NCBI GenBank assembly: GCA_002422395.1
Contig: DIUY01000011.1
Location: 62,001-126,000 of the forward strand
Direction of reading: 5' to 3'
Length of the DNA: 64,000 nucleotides
Source: Methylococcaceae bacterium UBA6146
GTDB taxonomy: Bacteria; Pseudomonadota; Gammaproteobacteria; Methylococcales; Methylomonadaceae
A model generated the notes under the pieces. That model was not told the DNA's origin. It ran no database searches and worked only from the letters and a program-made list of their open reading frames with translations. Made by a program: the position numbers and the translations under genes. Below are positions 28,210-35,994 of this stretch, in pieces (the first letter of the stretch is position 1; each line of letters starts with the position of its first letter).

Positions 28210-28284
28210 TAAGCCTACCGAACAGGTAGCTTAGAAATGTGTAATCGACATTGTTTTTTTACTGCCGCACAGGCAGCTAACTTT
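28210..28284 (+). ncRNA. Candidate type I-F Cas-regulating crRNA-like RNA (CreR-type mini-CRISPR)
   Basis: Two degenerate copies of the array repeat lie on the + strand. Repeat 1 (28210-28237) matches 20 of 28, ends in the exact handle CTTAGAAA, and keeps the hairpin as CTACC/GGTAG, where both partners of one base pair have changed. Repeat 2 (28257-28284) matches 21 of 28, with an unbroken 18-base match (28261-28278) covering the hairpin; only its handle end is lost. Between them lies a 19-nt spacer, TGTGTAATCGACATTGTTT. The parts kept are exactly those a mature crRNA needs. A -10-like TATAAG (28208-28213) overlaps repeat 1, but I found no good -35, so the transcript start is unknown. The element lies between the divergent cas and toxin-antitoxin promoters. 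Confidence 0.8.
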
Positions 28285-28287
28285 TTA

Positions 28288-28327
28288 GTACCCACAAATT
28301 AGACCCATCCTCTAATTTTGTGGGTAC
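28288..28327. promoter_or_regulatory. Large palindrome, probable toxin-antitoxin operator
   Basis: Arms of 16 and 17 bases (GTACCCACAAATTAGA and its complement with one extra T) surround a 7-nt loop. A -10-like TACAAT (28325-28330) overlaps the right arm, 27 bp before the antitoxin ATG. That placement fits autorepression by a ribbon-helix-helix antitoxin. The hairpin starts 4 bp after the mini-CRISPR, so it could also form the 3' end of that RNA. Confidence 0.6.
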
Positions 28328-28356
28328 AATATTGACCATCAATTTCGAGAAGAACG

Positions 28357-28650
28357 ATGGCCAACGATAACCTTAAACACGATGTCTTGCGCATCCGTAT
28401 GGACAGCGCGACCTTGCAATTACTAGAACGTGCCAGACAGTACGTCGATCTGGATCGCAGCAAATTTATCCGTCAAAGCATTCGGGAGAAGGCGGATGCT
28501 GTGATTGCTGCACATGAGCAAACGACCTGTTTTAACAACGATGATTGGCTGCGCTTTTTTGCTTTGTTGGATAAGCCGCCGGAACCTACCGAACGTATGA
28601 AAAAGGCCGCTGCGCTTTACCAGGACATTGTATCTCTGCATGAACTTTGA
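28357..28650 (+). CDS. DUF1778 ribbon-helix-helix antitoxin (TacA-like)
   Basis: A 97-residue protein whose N-terminal half (LRIRMDSATLQLLERARQY, then DRSKFIRQSIREKAD) is a ribbon-helix-helix DNA-binding domain. The C-terminal half (TTCFNNDDWLRFFALLDKPPEP) is the usual toxin-neutralising tail of DUF1778 antitoxins. AGAAGAACG precedes the ATG. The stop overlaps the toxin start by 11 bp. Family behaviour predicts binding to its own operator with the GNAT toxin. It sits between cas1 and cas2-3 on the opposite strand. Confidence 0.92.
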   Translation: MANDNLKHDVLRIRMDSATLQLLERARQYVDLDRSKFIRQSIREKADAVIAAHEQTTCFNNDDWLRFFALLDKPPEPTERMKKAAALYQDIVSLHEL

Positions 28651-29131
28651 ATTATTGGATGCTAATAAACATGACCGGACATCGTTTGACTGTGGCGCAC
28701 CCGCCTTAAACACTTACCTGCAACGTTATGCTAACCAGGATCAAAAACGCGGTTTGGCAAAAACTTATGTCTTAGCTGACCAAGCAACCATCTTGGGTTA
28801 TTTCTCCCTCAGCGCCCATGCCGTCCTTGCCGATGAGCTGCCTCCCTCTCTGAATCCTCGCGCTTATCCCGAATTGCCATTTTTGCTACTTGGGCGTTTA
28901 GCCGTTGACCTTCGCTTTCAAGGCCGTGGTTATGGCGATGCCTTGATTTTCCATGCTTTCAAAACTACCGCCGCTATTGCTGAGCAAATTGGCATTTTTG
29001 GCATGATCGTGGATGCCAAAGATGAAAATGCAGCCCTTTTCTATGAGAATTTTGGTTTCATGCGCCTGTCAGCTAATCCTATGCGCTTAGTTTTACCCTT
29101 TTCAGCTATCAAACGCTTGGTTCAGGTTTGA
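28640..29131 (+). CDS. GNAT-family acetyltransferase toxin (TacT-like)
   Basis: Partner toxin of the DUF1778 protein; the family acetylates the aminoacyl group of charged tRNAs and so stops translation. I start at ATG 28640 (MNFELLDANKHDRTSFDC), giving 163 residues; an in-frame start 12 bp upstream is possible. The acetyl-CoA loop RFQGRGYG and the late FYENFGF with the catalytic Tyr are present, so it looks active. Its 3' end overlaps the convergent cas1 gene by 30 bp. Confidence 0.92.
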   Translation: MNFELLDANKHDRTSFDCGAPALNTYLQRYANQDQKRGLAKTYVLADQATILGYFSLSAHAVLADELPPSLNPRAYPELPFLLLGRLAVDLRFQGRGYGDALIFHAFKTTAAIAEQIGIFGMIVDAKDENAALFYENFGFMRLSANPMRLVLPFSAIKRLVQV

Positions 29132-30076
29132 TGGCTCTCTTTCCTGTAAGGCTTGTTGTTTGACTTGTTCAAACATGAAATCCAGGGCTTTGTGTTCGGT
29201 GAATTTTTGCAATAGTTGCTGGCGGAATTCTTGTTCGGCCATTTTTTCTTTGGCGCAGACGAAAGCCCACGGCAGGACGATGGCATCTTTGATGAGGTCG
29301 GCGACATCAAACACTAACGCGCCGCGCCTTGTTTTGCCGTGCATGACGGCAAAGCCGTGTGGGATGCCTAGCACCCAGAGGGTGGTGGCGGCGAGTCCGT
29401 AGGCGAGGTAGTTGCCGTGGTTTAGGAAGCCGTTGGCGAGGTCGGTGGCTTGGTGGTCGCGGGTGAAACTGCCTTGACCTATGCTTTGGGCAGCGTAGCG
29501 GTAGAGTTGTTTGGTAAGTGCCGCTTCGCGTAGGAGCAGGTCGCCGACTTTGTTGGCGGTGTCGATTTGTTCGCTGTGGGTTTTTAACGCTGCCGTTAGG
29601 TTGTGGTCGTCGTTAAAAAAGTTTTCGGCTTTTAAGTCGCGGTCTTTTTGCCAGATTTTTTGTAGGTAGTCGAGGCGGGCGTGTTGGAAGTTTTTGGCGA
29701 CGGCGAGGCGTTGGTTTTCATCAAACCAAAATTTCAGCCAGCCTTGCACGTAGTCGGTGGGGCGGTATTCGCTTTGCGGGGTGAGCCATTCTATTTCGCT
29801 GCCCGCGAACAACGGCGAGCCTCCGCCGCCACAGAATCCGACCAATACCCCTGCGCTTGCCAGCATGCGCATGGCGGCTTGGGTGATCGATGTGCCGGTA
29901 CCCAATAGGATGACGGTAGTATTGGCGATGGGGATGTTCCAGTAGTAATTTTGGTCTTTGGCCTCTGTAAGATAAAGCACCCGCCCGTCTTTTTGCATGA
30001 CACGGCACTTTTCCAGGTAATAAATATTGGCTCGTTTGGAGTGTAATATTGCTTTTAAATCTGACAATTGCTCCAT
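29102..30076 (-). CDS. cas1: Type I-F integrase Cas1
   Basis: Integrates new spacers with the Cas2 part of the Cas2-3 fusion. I start at ATG 30076 (MEQLSDLKAILHSKRANIYY), with an AAGGA site upstream, giving 324 residues. The frame is open to an ATG at 30145, but that extension is unlike Cas1. Type I-F Cas1 features are LLGTGTSITQAAMRMLASAG, the glutamate in LLLREAALTKQLYRYAA, and the histidine/aspartate pair in VMHGKTRRGALVFDVADLIKD. Its promoter is now separate from that of cas2-3. Confidence 0.95.
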   Translation of the reverse strand: MEQLSDLKAILHSKRANIYYLEKCRVMQKDGRVLYLTEAKDQNYYWNIPIANTTVILLGTGTSITQAAMRMLASAGVLVGFCGGGGSPLFAGSEIEWLTPQSEYRPTDYVQGWLKFWFDENQRLAVAKNFQHARLDYLQKIWQKDRDLKAENFFNDDHNLTAALKTHSEQIDTANKVGDLLLREAALTKQLYRYAAQSIGQGSFTRDHQATDLANGFLNHGNYLAYGLAATTLWVLGIPHGFAVMHGKTRRGALVFDVADLIKDAIVLPWAFVCAKEKMAEQEFRQQLLQKFTEHKALDFMFEQVKQQALQEREPSNLNQAFDS

Positions 30077-30137
30077 AAATAAAGGGTGTCCTTTAGGGTG
30101 TTGATTGGAACTGGGGTGGAGGGATGGCTTTCGGTAA

Positions 30138-30177
30138 GGCTTCATCGCCCAATTTCATGTTAAACGGCGCAAGGCCG
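30138..30177 (-). pseudogene. Short diverged duplicate of part of the neighbouring DUF389 gene
   Basis: These 40 bases align with 31619-31658 inside the DUF389 gene at 32 positions, and all eight differences are transitions. Read on the - strand it encodes GLAPFNMKLGDEA, against GLVSFNVELGDEI in the intact gene. It lies just upstream of cas1 and has no usable reading frame of its own. Confidence 0.55.
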
Positions 30178-30295
30178 CACTGGGCTGATAAACAACGGCC
30201 ATTCCGGCAGCGGAAAGCGACAAAGCCAGCTTTGGCCAACCCTCTTTTTATCCGAAAGTATAGCTTGACCAAACCGCTTCGATTTTTACCGCCAC

Positions 30296-31960
30296 TTAAT
30301 TTCTTACTGGGATGGTCGCAATGCTGTCCTTTTTTTGCTGGTCGGTCAGGTAGCCGCTTTCGTCCGTGTCAATGCCGACCACAGAGCGCACCACCACCTT
30401 GATGTTGGTGTTAATTTCGGCTTGTAAGCGTTTTTGCAGAAGGCGCACTTCGGTGGATGAATAGTTTCGTGGGGTGCGCACGGTGACTAATAGGCGGGTC
30501 ACCGTGTCTTTCGTGCCACCTGGGCGGTATGTGAATTCAATTAAACCGCTGCCTTTGACAAGGCGTGGCAGCGCGTTTTGCAAAAAGGCTTCCAGTGTTT
30601 GGTGGAAAGCCAACGCGTCGCCAGACAAGGGTTTCTCCACCGTTTCTTCTTTGGGCAGGGGGGTCGGCTCGTAAAGGTAGCGCATGGCGTCGGCGTCTTT
30701 AGTCAAAATGGACCGGACGACCAGGCGAATATCCTTATCCAACGCTTGCTGCAACACGAGTTGCAGTTTTGCTACTTGTTCGGGCGGAATGGCGGTTGGC
30801 GTACTGACAGAAACCACGATGTTCTTAACCTCAGACGTGTCCTCACGCCTGATTTCGACCAGTTTGGCGCCGGCCACCTGTTGCAGGTGTTCGCTGAGGA
30901 CTTGGGTAGCTTTTTCTAAAAACAGCGCTGACTCTTCTTTTGCCATTAAGTTTTCGCGTTCACTGCTGGAAAGGAATACTTGGCCTTCGGCGCTTGTGTC
31001 TCTGGACAGCACGGAGCGGATGACTAAATGGATGTGCTCCTTTACCTGGGTTTCGATTAATTTTTCCACTTTCGCCACTTCACTGGCCAAAAATTCTTGC
31101 GGGGTCATCACTACCGCCATGACGCTTTTGCCGCCGTCACGGTCTTGTTCAAAAGATAGCGTGGCAAGGCGTGCGCCCATGCGTTGCTGGACTTCTTGAC
31201 GGACGATCCGGTCAAGTTGGCGGCGAAAATTTTGTTCCGCCAAAAGCCCGAGCATGCTGTGCGTCAAGTAAACGCTCACGGCGCCTAAGAGCAGCAGGCT
31301 GATGACTGCCCGGCTGATCAGCAGGGGGTTGCGGGTGACATGGACTTGCGCAAAGCCATGCCATAAAAAGGTGGTGATGCCGGCTAGCTGGATAGCTAAA
31401 AAGTTGGAAAAAAACAGTAAGAAAGCCCCTAACGCCAAGCCATATTCCTGTTGCGAAACGCACAGCCCTGATGCGGTCAGCGGCGGGACTAATGATGTCG
31501 CAATGGCGACGCCTGTCAAATTGGCGTTGAAGCGGCTGTTAATGGTGCTGTAAGCGCCAGCAAAACCGGCGGCCAGGGCGATGATCACATCGTAAGGCGA
31601 AGGGTGGGTGCGTGATAAGATTTCATCGCCCAATTCCACGTTGAACGACACGAGGCCGATCAAGATGCCGATGAGAAAAGTCAAAACTACGCCGCTCAAT
31701 TCGGCAAAGGAGGCGTTGCGTAACATTCGCCTGTCACTGATGACCAATGACAGGGCGCTGCCGATGATGGGCGTCATCAACGGGGCTACCAGCATGGCGC
31801 CGATGACCACGGAGGTGCTGTTGGTGAGCAGGCCGTAGGAGGCGATGATCCCTGACAGCACCATCATGGTGTAAAAAGACGGGCGTGGCGATGATGCCGT
31901 GCTGGTTTCACGGCAAATGGCCTCACGGTCTTCGTTAGACAGTGTTTCGGAAAATTTCAT
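30296..31960 (-). CDS. DUF389 (TIGR00341-type) membrane protein with a long C-terminal domain
   Basis: A 554-residue protein. Its first half carries the DUF389 core of about six membrane segments: MMVLSGIIASYGLLTNSTSVVIGAMLVAPLMTPI at about 31-64, followed by LVISDRRMLRNA and GVAIATSLVPPLTASGLC. The second half (from about residue 255) is soluble and repeats a pattern of VxVxTPxxxxxxEVxxL...ixxxVRSVLxxD three times. Those repeats may form tandem regulatory domains. Function of the family is not settled. The gene lies 8 bp downstream of the GGDEF-EAL gene and is probably cotranscribed with it. Confidence 0.8.
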   Translation of the reverse strand: MKFSETLSNEDREAICRETSTASSPRPSFYTMMVLSGIIASYGLLTNSTSVVIGAMLVAPLMTPIIGSALSLVISDRRMLRNASFAELSGVVLTFLIGILIGLVSFNVELGDEILSRTHPSPYDVIIALAAGFAGAYSTINSRFNANLTGVAIATSLVPPLTASGLCVSQQEYGLALGAFLLFFSNFLAIQLAGITTFLWHGFAQVHVTRNPLLISRAVISLLLLGAVSVYLTHSMLGLLAEQNFRRQLDRIVRQEVQQRMGARLATLSFEQDRDGGKSVMAVVMTPQEFLASEVAKVEKLIETQVKEHIHLVIRSVLSRDTSAEGQVFLSSSERENLMAKEESALFLEKATQVLSEHLQQVAGAKLVEIRREDTSEVKNIVVSVSTPTAIPPEQVAKLQLVLQQALDKDIRLVVRSILTKDADAMRYLYEPTPLPKEETVEKPLSGDALAFHQTLEAFLQNALPRLVKGSGLIEFTYRPGGTKDTVTRLLVTVRTPRNYSSTEVRLLQKRLQAEINTNIKVVVRSVVGIDTDESGYLTDQQKKDSIATIPVRN

Positions 31961-31968
31961 GGCGAATT

Positions 31969-34900
31969 TTAATGGGTGTTAAACAGGGTTTCAAAGGCTG
32001 TTGCCGTGACGGGCTTGCTAAACAAATAGCCTTGCCCGTAGTCGCAGCCCATAGCCGTGAGCAAGTCGCGTTGTTCGGGTGTTTCTATGCCTTCAGCAAT
32101 CACTTTTATGCCTAGCTTATGGGCCATGACAATAATGGCTTCGCATAAAATAAAGTCATTGGAATCGGTGGTCAGATGGCGAATGAAGGTCTGGTCTATT
32201 TTTAGGTAATCAATATCAAATTTCCTTAGGTAGGCCAGTGAGGAATAGCCGGTGCCAAAATCATCGAGTGAGACGTTGATGCCCGCATCACGATATTCCA
32301 AGAGTTGGTTAATCGTGTCGGCACTCGCATTTAACAATAACCCTTCGGTGATTTCTATCACTATGCTCTGGCCAGGTATGCCCAGTTCCTGCAAATACTC
32401 AATCCAACCGCTATGGGCATGAGGGAGGCTTTGAAATTGGATCGGCGATTTGTTCACGCTGATCTGGAATTCCCCATAAATGCTGGAGCGCCATTTGGCG
32501 GCTTGACGGGCAACTTCCCGGAACACCCAGTCGCCGATTTCAATAATCATCCGGTTTTCTTCGGCAATTGTGATAAACACTTCGGGGTTAATCAAGCCGT
32601 AGACTGGGTGTGTCCAGCGGATCAATGCTTCTGCCTTGTGGATGGCGCCGGTTTTTAACGAGACAATCGGTTGGTAGTGCATGGAAAATTGCTGTTCGGT
32701 AATGGCGATACGCAGATCGTTGGTCATTTGTACGCGAACTTTTGCCGCTTCTTGCATAAAAGGGGCGAAATAACTGTAACAGTTGCGGCCTTTTTCTTTC
32801 GCGTTGTACATCGCTTGGTCGGCGCTTTTAATCAGTGTGACGGCATCGCGGGCGTCTCCAGGATAAAGGGCTATGCCAATGCTTGCGGAGATGTACGCCA
32901 GTTCATTTTCCAGCCGGAAGGGTTGGGCAAGCACGGCCAAAATGTTGTTGGCAATGCCGTCGATATGTTCGGGCTCATTCACTCCAGTAAGGATGATGAC
33001 GAATTCATCGCCGCCTAAACGCGCCACGGTATCGACTTCACGCACACACCCACGTAAACGTTGCGCCGCTTCTTTCAACAATTTGTCCCCCATGGCGTGG
33101 CCTAGGCTGTCGTTGATTTCTTTAAACCGATCCAGGTCAAGGAATATTAGCGCCAGTTCCATTTTTGTGCGGTAGGTTTTTTTGATTTCTTGATTCAGGC
33201 GGTCATTAAACATGCGCCGGTTTGGCAGGCCGGTTAATGAGTCATAATTGGCTTGCTGCCAAATGAGGTCTTCCGCTTTTTTAAACAGGCTGATGTCGGA
33301 AAACAAGGCCAGATAACCTTGCAGGACGCCGTCTTTATTAATGATGCTGTCAATGGTGAGCCACTTGGGATAAATTTCGCCGTTTTTGCGTTTGTCCCAC
33401 AATTCGCCTTGCCACTTGCCGACGGTGTCAAGGGCGTACCATAAGTTATCGTAGAACGCTTTGTCATGTTTGCCCGATTGTAAGATTCTGGGATTTTTGC
33501 CGATGGCTTCATCGGCTGTGTAGCCGGTCACTTTTACAAAAGCCGGATTCACGGCAATGATGGTGTTATTGGTGTCAGTGACAATCATCGCTTCACTGGT
33601 GTTTTGATACACCAGTGAAGCGATTTTTTGCTCATTGCGGGCGTGGCTTTGTTCAATTGCAATACCTGCTATGGTGCTTGCTTGGGTAATTAGCCGGATA
33701 TCGGCTTCGTCAGGTGCGCTTATCTGCCGATGGTAAATGGCGAATGTACCAATGACCTTGCCCACCATGTTCTTGATGGGTTCTGACCAGCAGGCGGCTA
33801 ATCCGGCCTCGGCTGCCAAGTGTTTGTAGGATGTCCAATACGGGTGGTTCTGGATGTCTTCGACAATCACACGCTTGCCGGTAAAAGCGCTGGTGCCGCA
33901 AGAACCGGCGTCTGGGCCACACTCAATACCGGCAATCGCGGCGTTATAAGAATCTGGCAGGCTAGGGGCCGCGCCCATCTGTAAATGCCGGCCTTCTTGA
34001 TCCATCACGCGGATGCTGCATAGCATGGCAGGGTTGTTTTGTTCAATATTTGTGACGATGGCATGCAGAATTTCGTTGAGCGGTGCGCCGTTAGCCAATA
34101 AGGCCAGCATCTGGCCATGTGACTGTTCACGTTGTTCGGCGAGTTTTTGCTCAGTGATGTCGGTGATGGTGCCAATATAGCCCAACACATTACCGGACTG
34201 CGTACAAAAAGCCTGTGCTTGGCCTAGCACCCAAGTGATTTTGCCGTCGTCACGCAAAAAACGGAATTCCAAGTGAAAATGGTGTGTTTCGGCAACGGTG
34301 TTTGCCCATTCGGTACAGACAACTTGCCTGTCATCAGGATATAGCGCCCTCACCCAACCGTTTCCGGTCGCTTGTTCAAGCGGCAGGCCGGTGATGTCGC
34401 ACCAGCGCCCGTTCACATAAAGGCAGTCCCCGGCTTCGTTGGTTTCAAACACGCCGACCGGCGACACATTAAGTAGTGAAGCGTAATGCTGTTCGCTCCG
34501 GCGTAGCAATATCTCGGCTTGTTTACGTTCGGTTATATCCAGCTGTACGGCAACATAATGGGTGGTGATCCCTTGGATATTGTTAACTGGCGCCATATAC
34601 ACCTCTTCACAGTAAATGGCGCCATTTTTGCGCTTGCTGGCACATTCCCCTGACCATGCCAAGTTGTTTGCCAGCGCGCTTTGCATGGCGAGGTGAACTT
34701 TGGGGTCGGCCAATTCGGGATAAAAAAAACTGAAGTTGTAGCCGACGGCCTCCGCCGCAGGGTAGCCGGTTATTTGCGTGAAGCGCGGGTTTGTGTAGTT
34801 AATAGTCGCCGTTAAATCGGTGATGATGATTGCTGCGGGGCTTTGTTCGACGGCGACGGATAAGGTGCGCAGATGGTTTTCAGCTTGGTCGCGCTGGTTA

Positions 34901-35787
34901 ATGACCAAGGCCAGGGTAAGCCCAACTAGGGCCAGCACCAGCATATAAAACCAAAAACCGTACAGCGATGTGGTGGCCAGGTCATCGGCAAAAAAACCGA
35001 CGCCTTGGAGGGCGCCAAGCAGGGCTTGTGTTGCGGTTATGAAGATAATGAGCAAGGTGCTATGGCGGCCTAGACGCACAGCCCCCCAAACGACAAATAG
35101 GAATGGCCAATAACCCAGCGCCACTTTGCCATCAAGGCCATTGAACCACGCTAAAAAGATGATTTGACCGGTCAGCAGGGTCAATCCGAAACAGAGGGCT
35201 GCTTCAATGGCTTTGTTCCACCCTAGCCAGTGATACGGAAAGGTTTGCCACACCAGTATCAAAGGTGCCAGCAGGATCATGCCCAAAAAATTGCCCATCC
35301 ACCAATGCAGGAAACTGTCTTTGAGCGCCCCAGTTGTGACAATATCCGCCAGCCAAAAACTGGTGACGCCGATTATGGCGGCGACGGCGGCTGTCAGTGC
35401 TGCCGTTAGTGCCAGCGCAAAATAATCACGGGGATGCGTCAGCGAGGGGTTGAAGCGATAACCGGATTTCATAAAAATCCGGTTAAGCGTCCAGACACCG
35501 AGCAATGGCTCAATAACATTGCTGAACGCCACAAAAGTTGAGGGCATCAGCCCGCCACCTAGCATTAAACGGATAACCAACGAACCGACCAGAATGCCTG
35601 GCCAATATTTCTTGCCGCCAATCAGCAAGGTAGCCAATCCCAAGCCACTGGGCATCCAAACAATGGAAATGTTGCTGGAGTCGGTTGTCAAATAAACTAA
35701 AACAATTTTAACGAGCAGGGCATAAGTTATTGCCACGCCAAGCAGTTTTGGTACATCGGGCCAGCGATAAATCAATACGGGAGTCAA
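31969..35787 (-). CDS. MASE1-PAS-GAF-GGDEF-EAL cyclic-di-GMP signalling protein
   Basis: A 1272-residue inner-membrane protein. Residues 1 to about 300 form a MASE1 sensor with about eight membrane helices. Two PAS domains follow (about 320-560; AAIIITDLTATINYTNPRF and VSPVGVFETNEAGDCLYVNG), then a GAF domain (about 570-730) and a third PAS with its PAC segment. GGDEF (RLGGDEFVIIL) and EAL (KAEALIRWTHP) are both intact, as are DDFGTGYSSL and EGIETPEQRDLL. Both synthesis and hydrolysis of c-di-GMP are therefore possible. Which activity dominates cannot be told from sequence. Confidence 0.92.
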   Translation of the reverse strand: MTPVLIYRWPDVPKLLGVAITYALLVKIVLVYLTTDSSNISIVWMPSGLGLATLLIGGKKYWPGILVGSLVIRLMLGGGLMPSTFVAFSNVIEPLLGVWTLNRIFMKSGYRFNPSLTHPRDYFALALTAALTAAVAAIIGVTSFWLADIVTTGALKDSFLHWWMGNFLGMILLAPLILVWQTFPYHWLGWNKAIEAALCFGLTLLTGQIIFLAWFNGLDGKVALGYWPFLFVVWGAVRLGRHSTLLIIFITATQALLGALQGVGFFADDLATTSLYGFWFYMLVLALVGLTLALVINQRDQAENHLRTLSVAVEQSPAAIIITDLTATINYTNPRFTQITGYPAAEAVGYNFSFFYPELADPKVHLAMQSALANNLAWSGECASKRKNGAIYCEEVYMAPVNNIQGITTHYVAVQLDITERKQAEILLRRSEQHYASLLNVSPVGVFETNEAGDCLYVNGRWCDITGLPLEQATGNGWVRALYPDDRQVVCTEWANTVAETHHFHLEFRFLRDDGKITWVLGQAQAFCTQSGNVLGYIGTITDITEQKLAEQREQSHGQMLALLANGAPLNEILHAIVTNIEQNNPAMLCSIRVMDQEGRHLQMGAAPSLPDSYNAAIAGIECGPDAGSCGTSAFTGKRVIVEDIQNHPYWTSYKHLAAEAGLAACWSEPIKNMVGKVIGTFAIYHRQISAPDEADIRLITQASTIAGIAIEQSHARNEQKIASLVYQNTSEAMIVTDTNNTIIAVNPAFVKVTGYTADEAIGKNPRILQSGKHDKAFYDNLWYALDTVGKWQGELWDKRKNGEIYPKWLTIDSIINKDGVLQGYLALFSDISLFKKAEDLIWQQANYDSLTGLPNRRMFNDRLNQEIKKTYRTKMELALIFLDLDRFKEINDSLGHAMGDKLLKEAAQRLRGCVREVDTVARLGGDEFVIILTGVNEPEHIDGIANNILAVLAQPFRLENELAYISASIGIALYPGDARDAVTLIKSADQAMYNAKEKGRNCYSYFAPFMQEAAKVRVQMTNDLRIAITEQQFSMHYQPIVSLKTGAIHKAEALIRWTHPVYGLINPEVFITIAEENRMIIEIGDWVFREVARQAAKWRSSIYGEFQISVNKSPIQFQSLPHAHSGWIEYLQELGIPGQSIVIEITEGLLLNASADTINQLLEYRDAGINVSLDDFGTGYSSLAYLRKFDIDYLKIDQTFIRHLTTDSNDFILCEAIIVMAHKLGIKVIAEGIETPEQRDLLTAMGCDYGQGYLFSKPVTATAFETLFNTH

Positions 35788-35836
35788 AATGTTTTACCTG
35801 GACAATTGCTGTTGGCTATGTTGCGTTTAATCAGTG

Positions 35837-35941
35837 TTTGTAAGTGCATACTCAAAAGTTTTAGGGCTACGGCTGCCCGTCCTTAAAGGATGCGCAGCCG
35901 TTTTGTACCGAAAAACTTATTCATAATTACTTATGAATGCC
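35837..35941. repeat. MITE-like palindromic element, copy A
   Basis: An imperfect palindrome centred on a hairpin with ACGGCTGC/GCAGCCGT arms (35869-35901). Its right end (35914-35941) matches 60153-60180 at 21 of 28 positions, and its centre matches 15595-15628. It occupies the gap between the GGDEF-EAL gene and the sulfotransferase gene. Confidence 0.5.
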
Positions 35942-35994
35942 TTGCTAGGGCGCTATTAAAGCATATGCATTTGCGTGCATGCTGTTTTTTACGT

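Noticed and set aside
28210..28330. Interpretation of the mini-CRISPR as a CreTA toxin-guarding antitoxin RNA aimed at the adjacent toxin-antitoxin promoter
   Set aside because: I looked for a CC PAM followed by the spacer seed on both strands of this promoter and found none; the only good match is in the cas promoter. No mini toxin gene was visible inside the element.
30077..30145. Upstream ATG extending cas1 by 23 residues
   Set aside because: The extra residues are unlike Cas1 and run into the DUF389-like scar; ATG 30076 has an AAGGA site.
19590..30145. Possibility that the I-F locus is a Tn7-like transposon system (type I-F3)
   Set aside because: cas1, a full cas2-3 and cas8f are present and no tnsA, tnsB, tnsC or tniQ gene is in the window.
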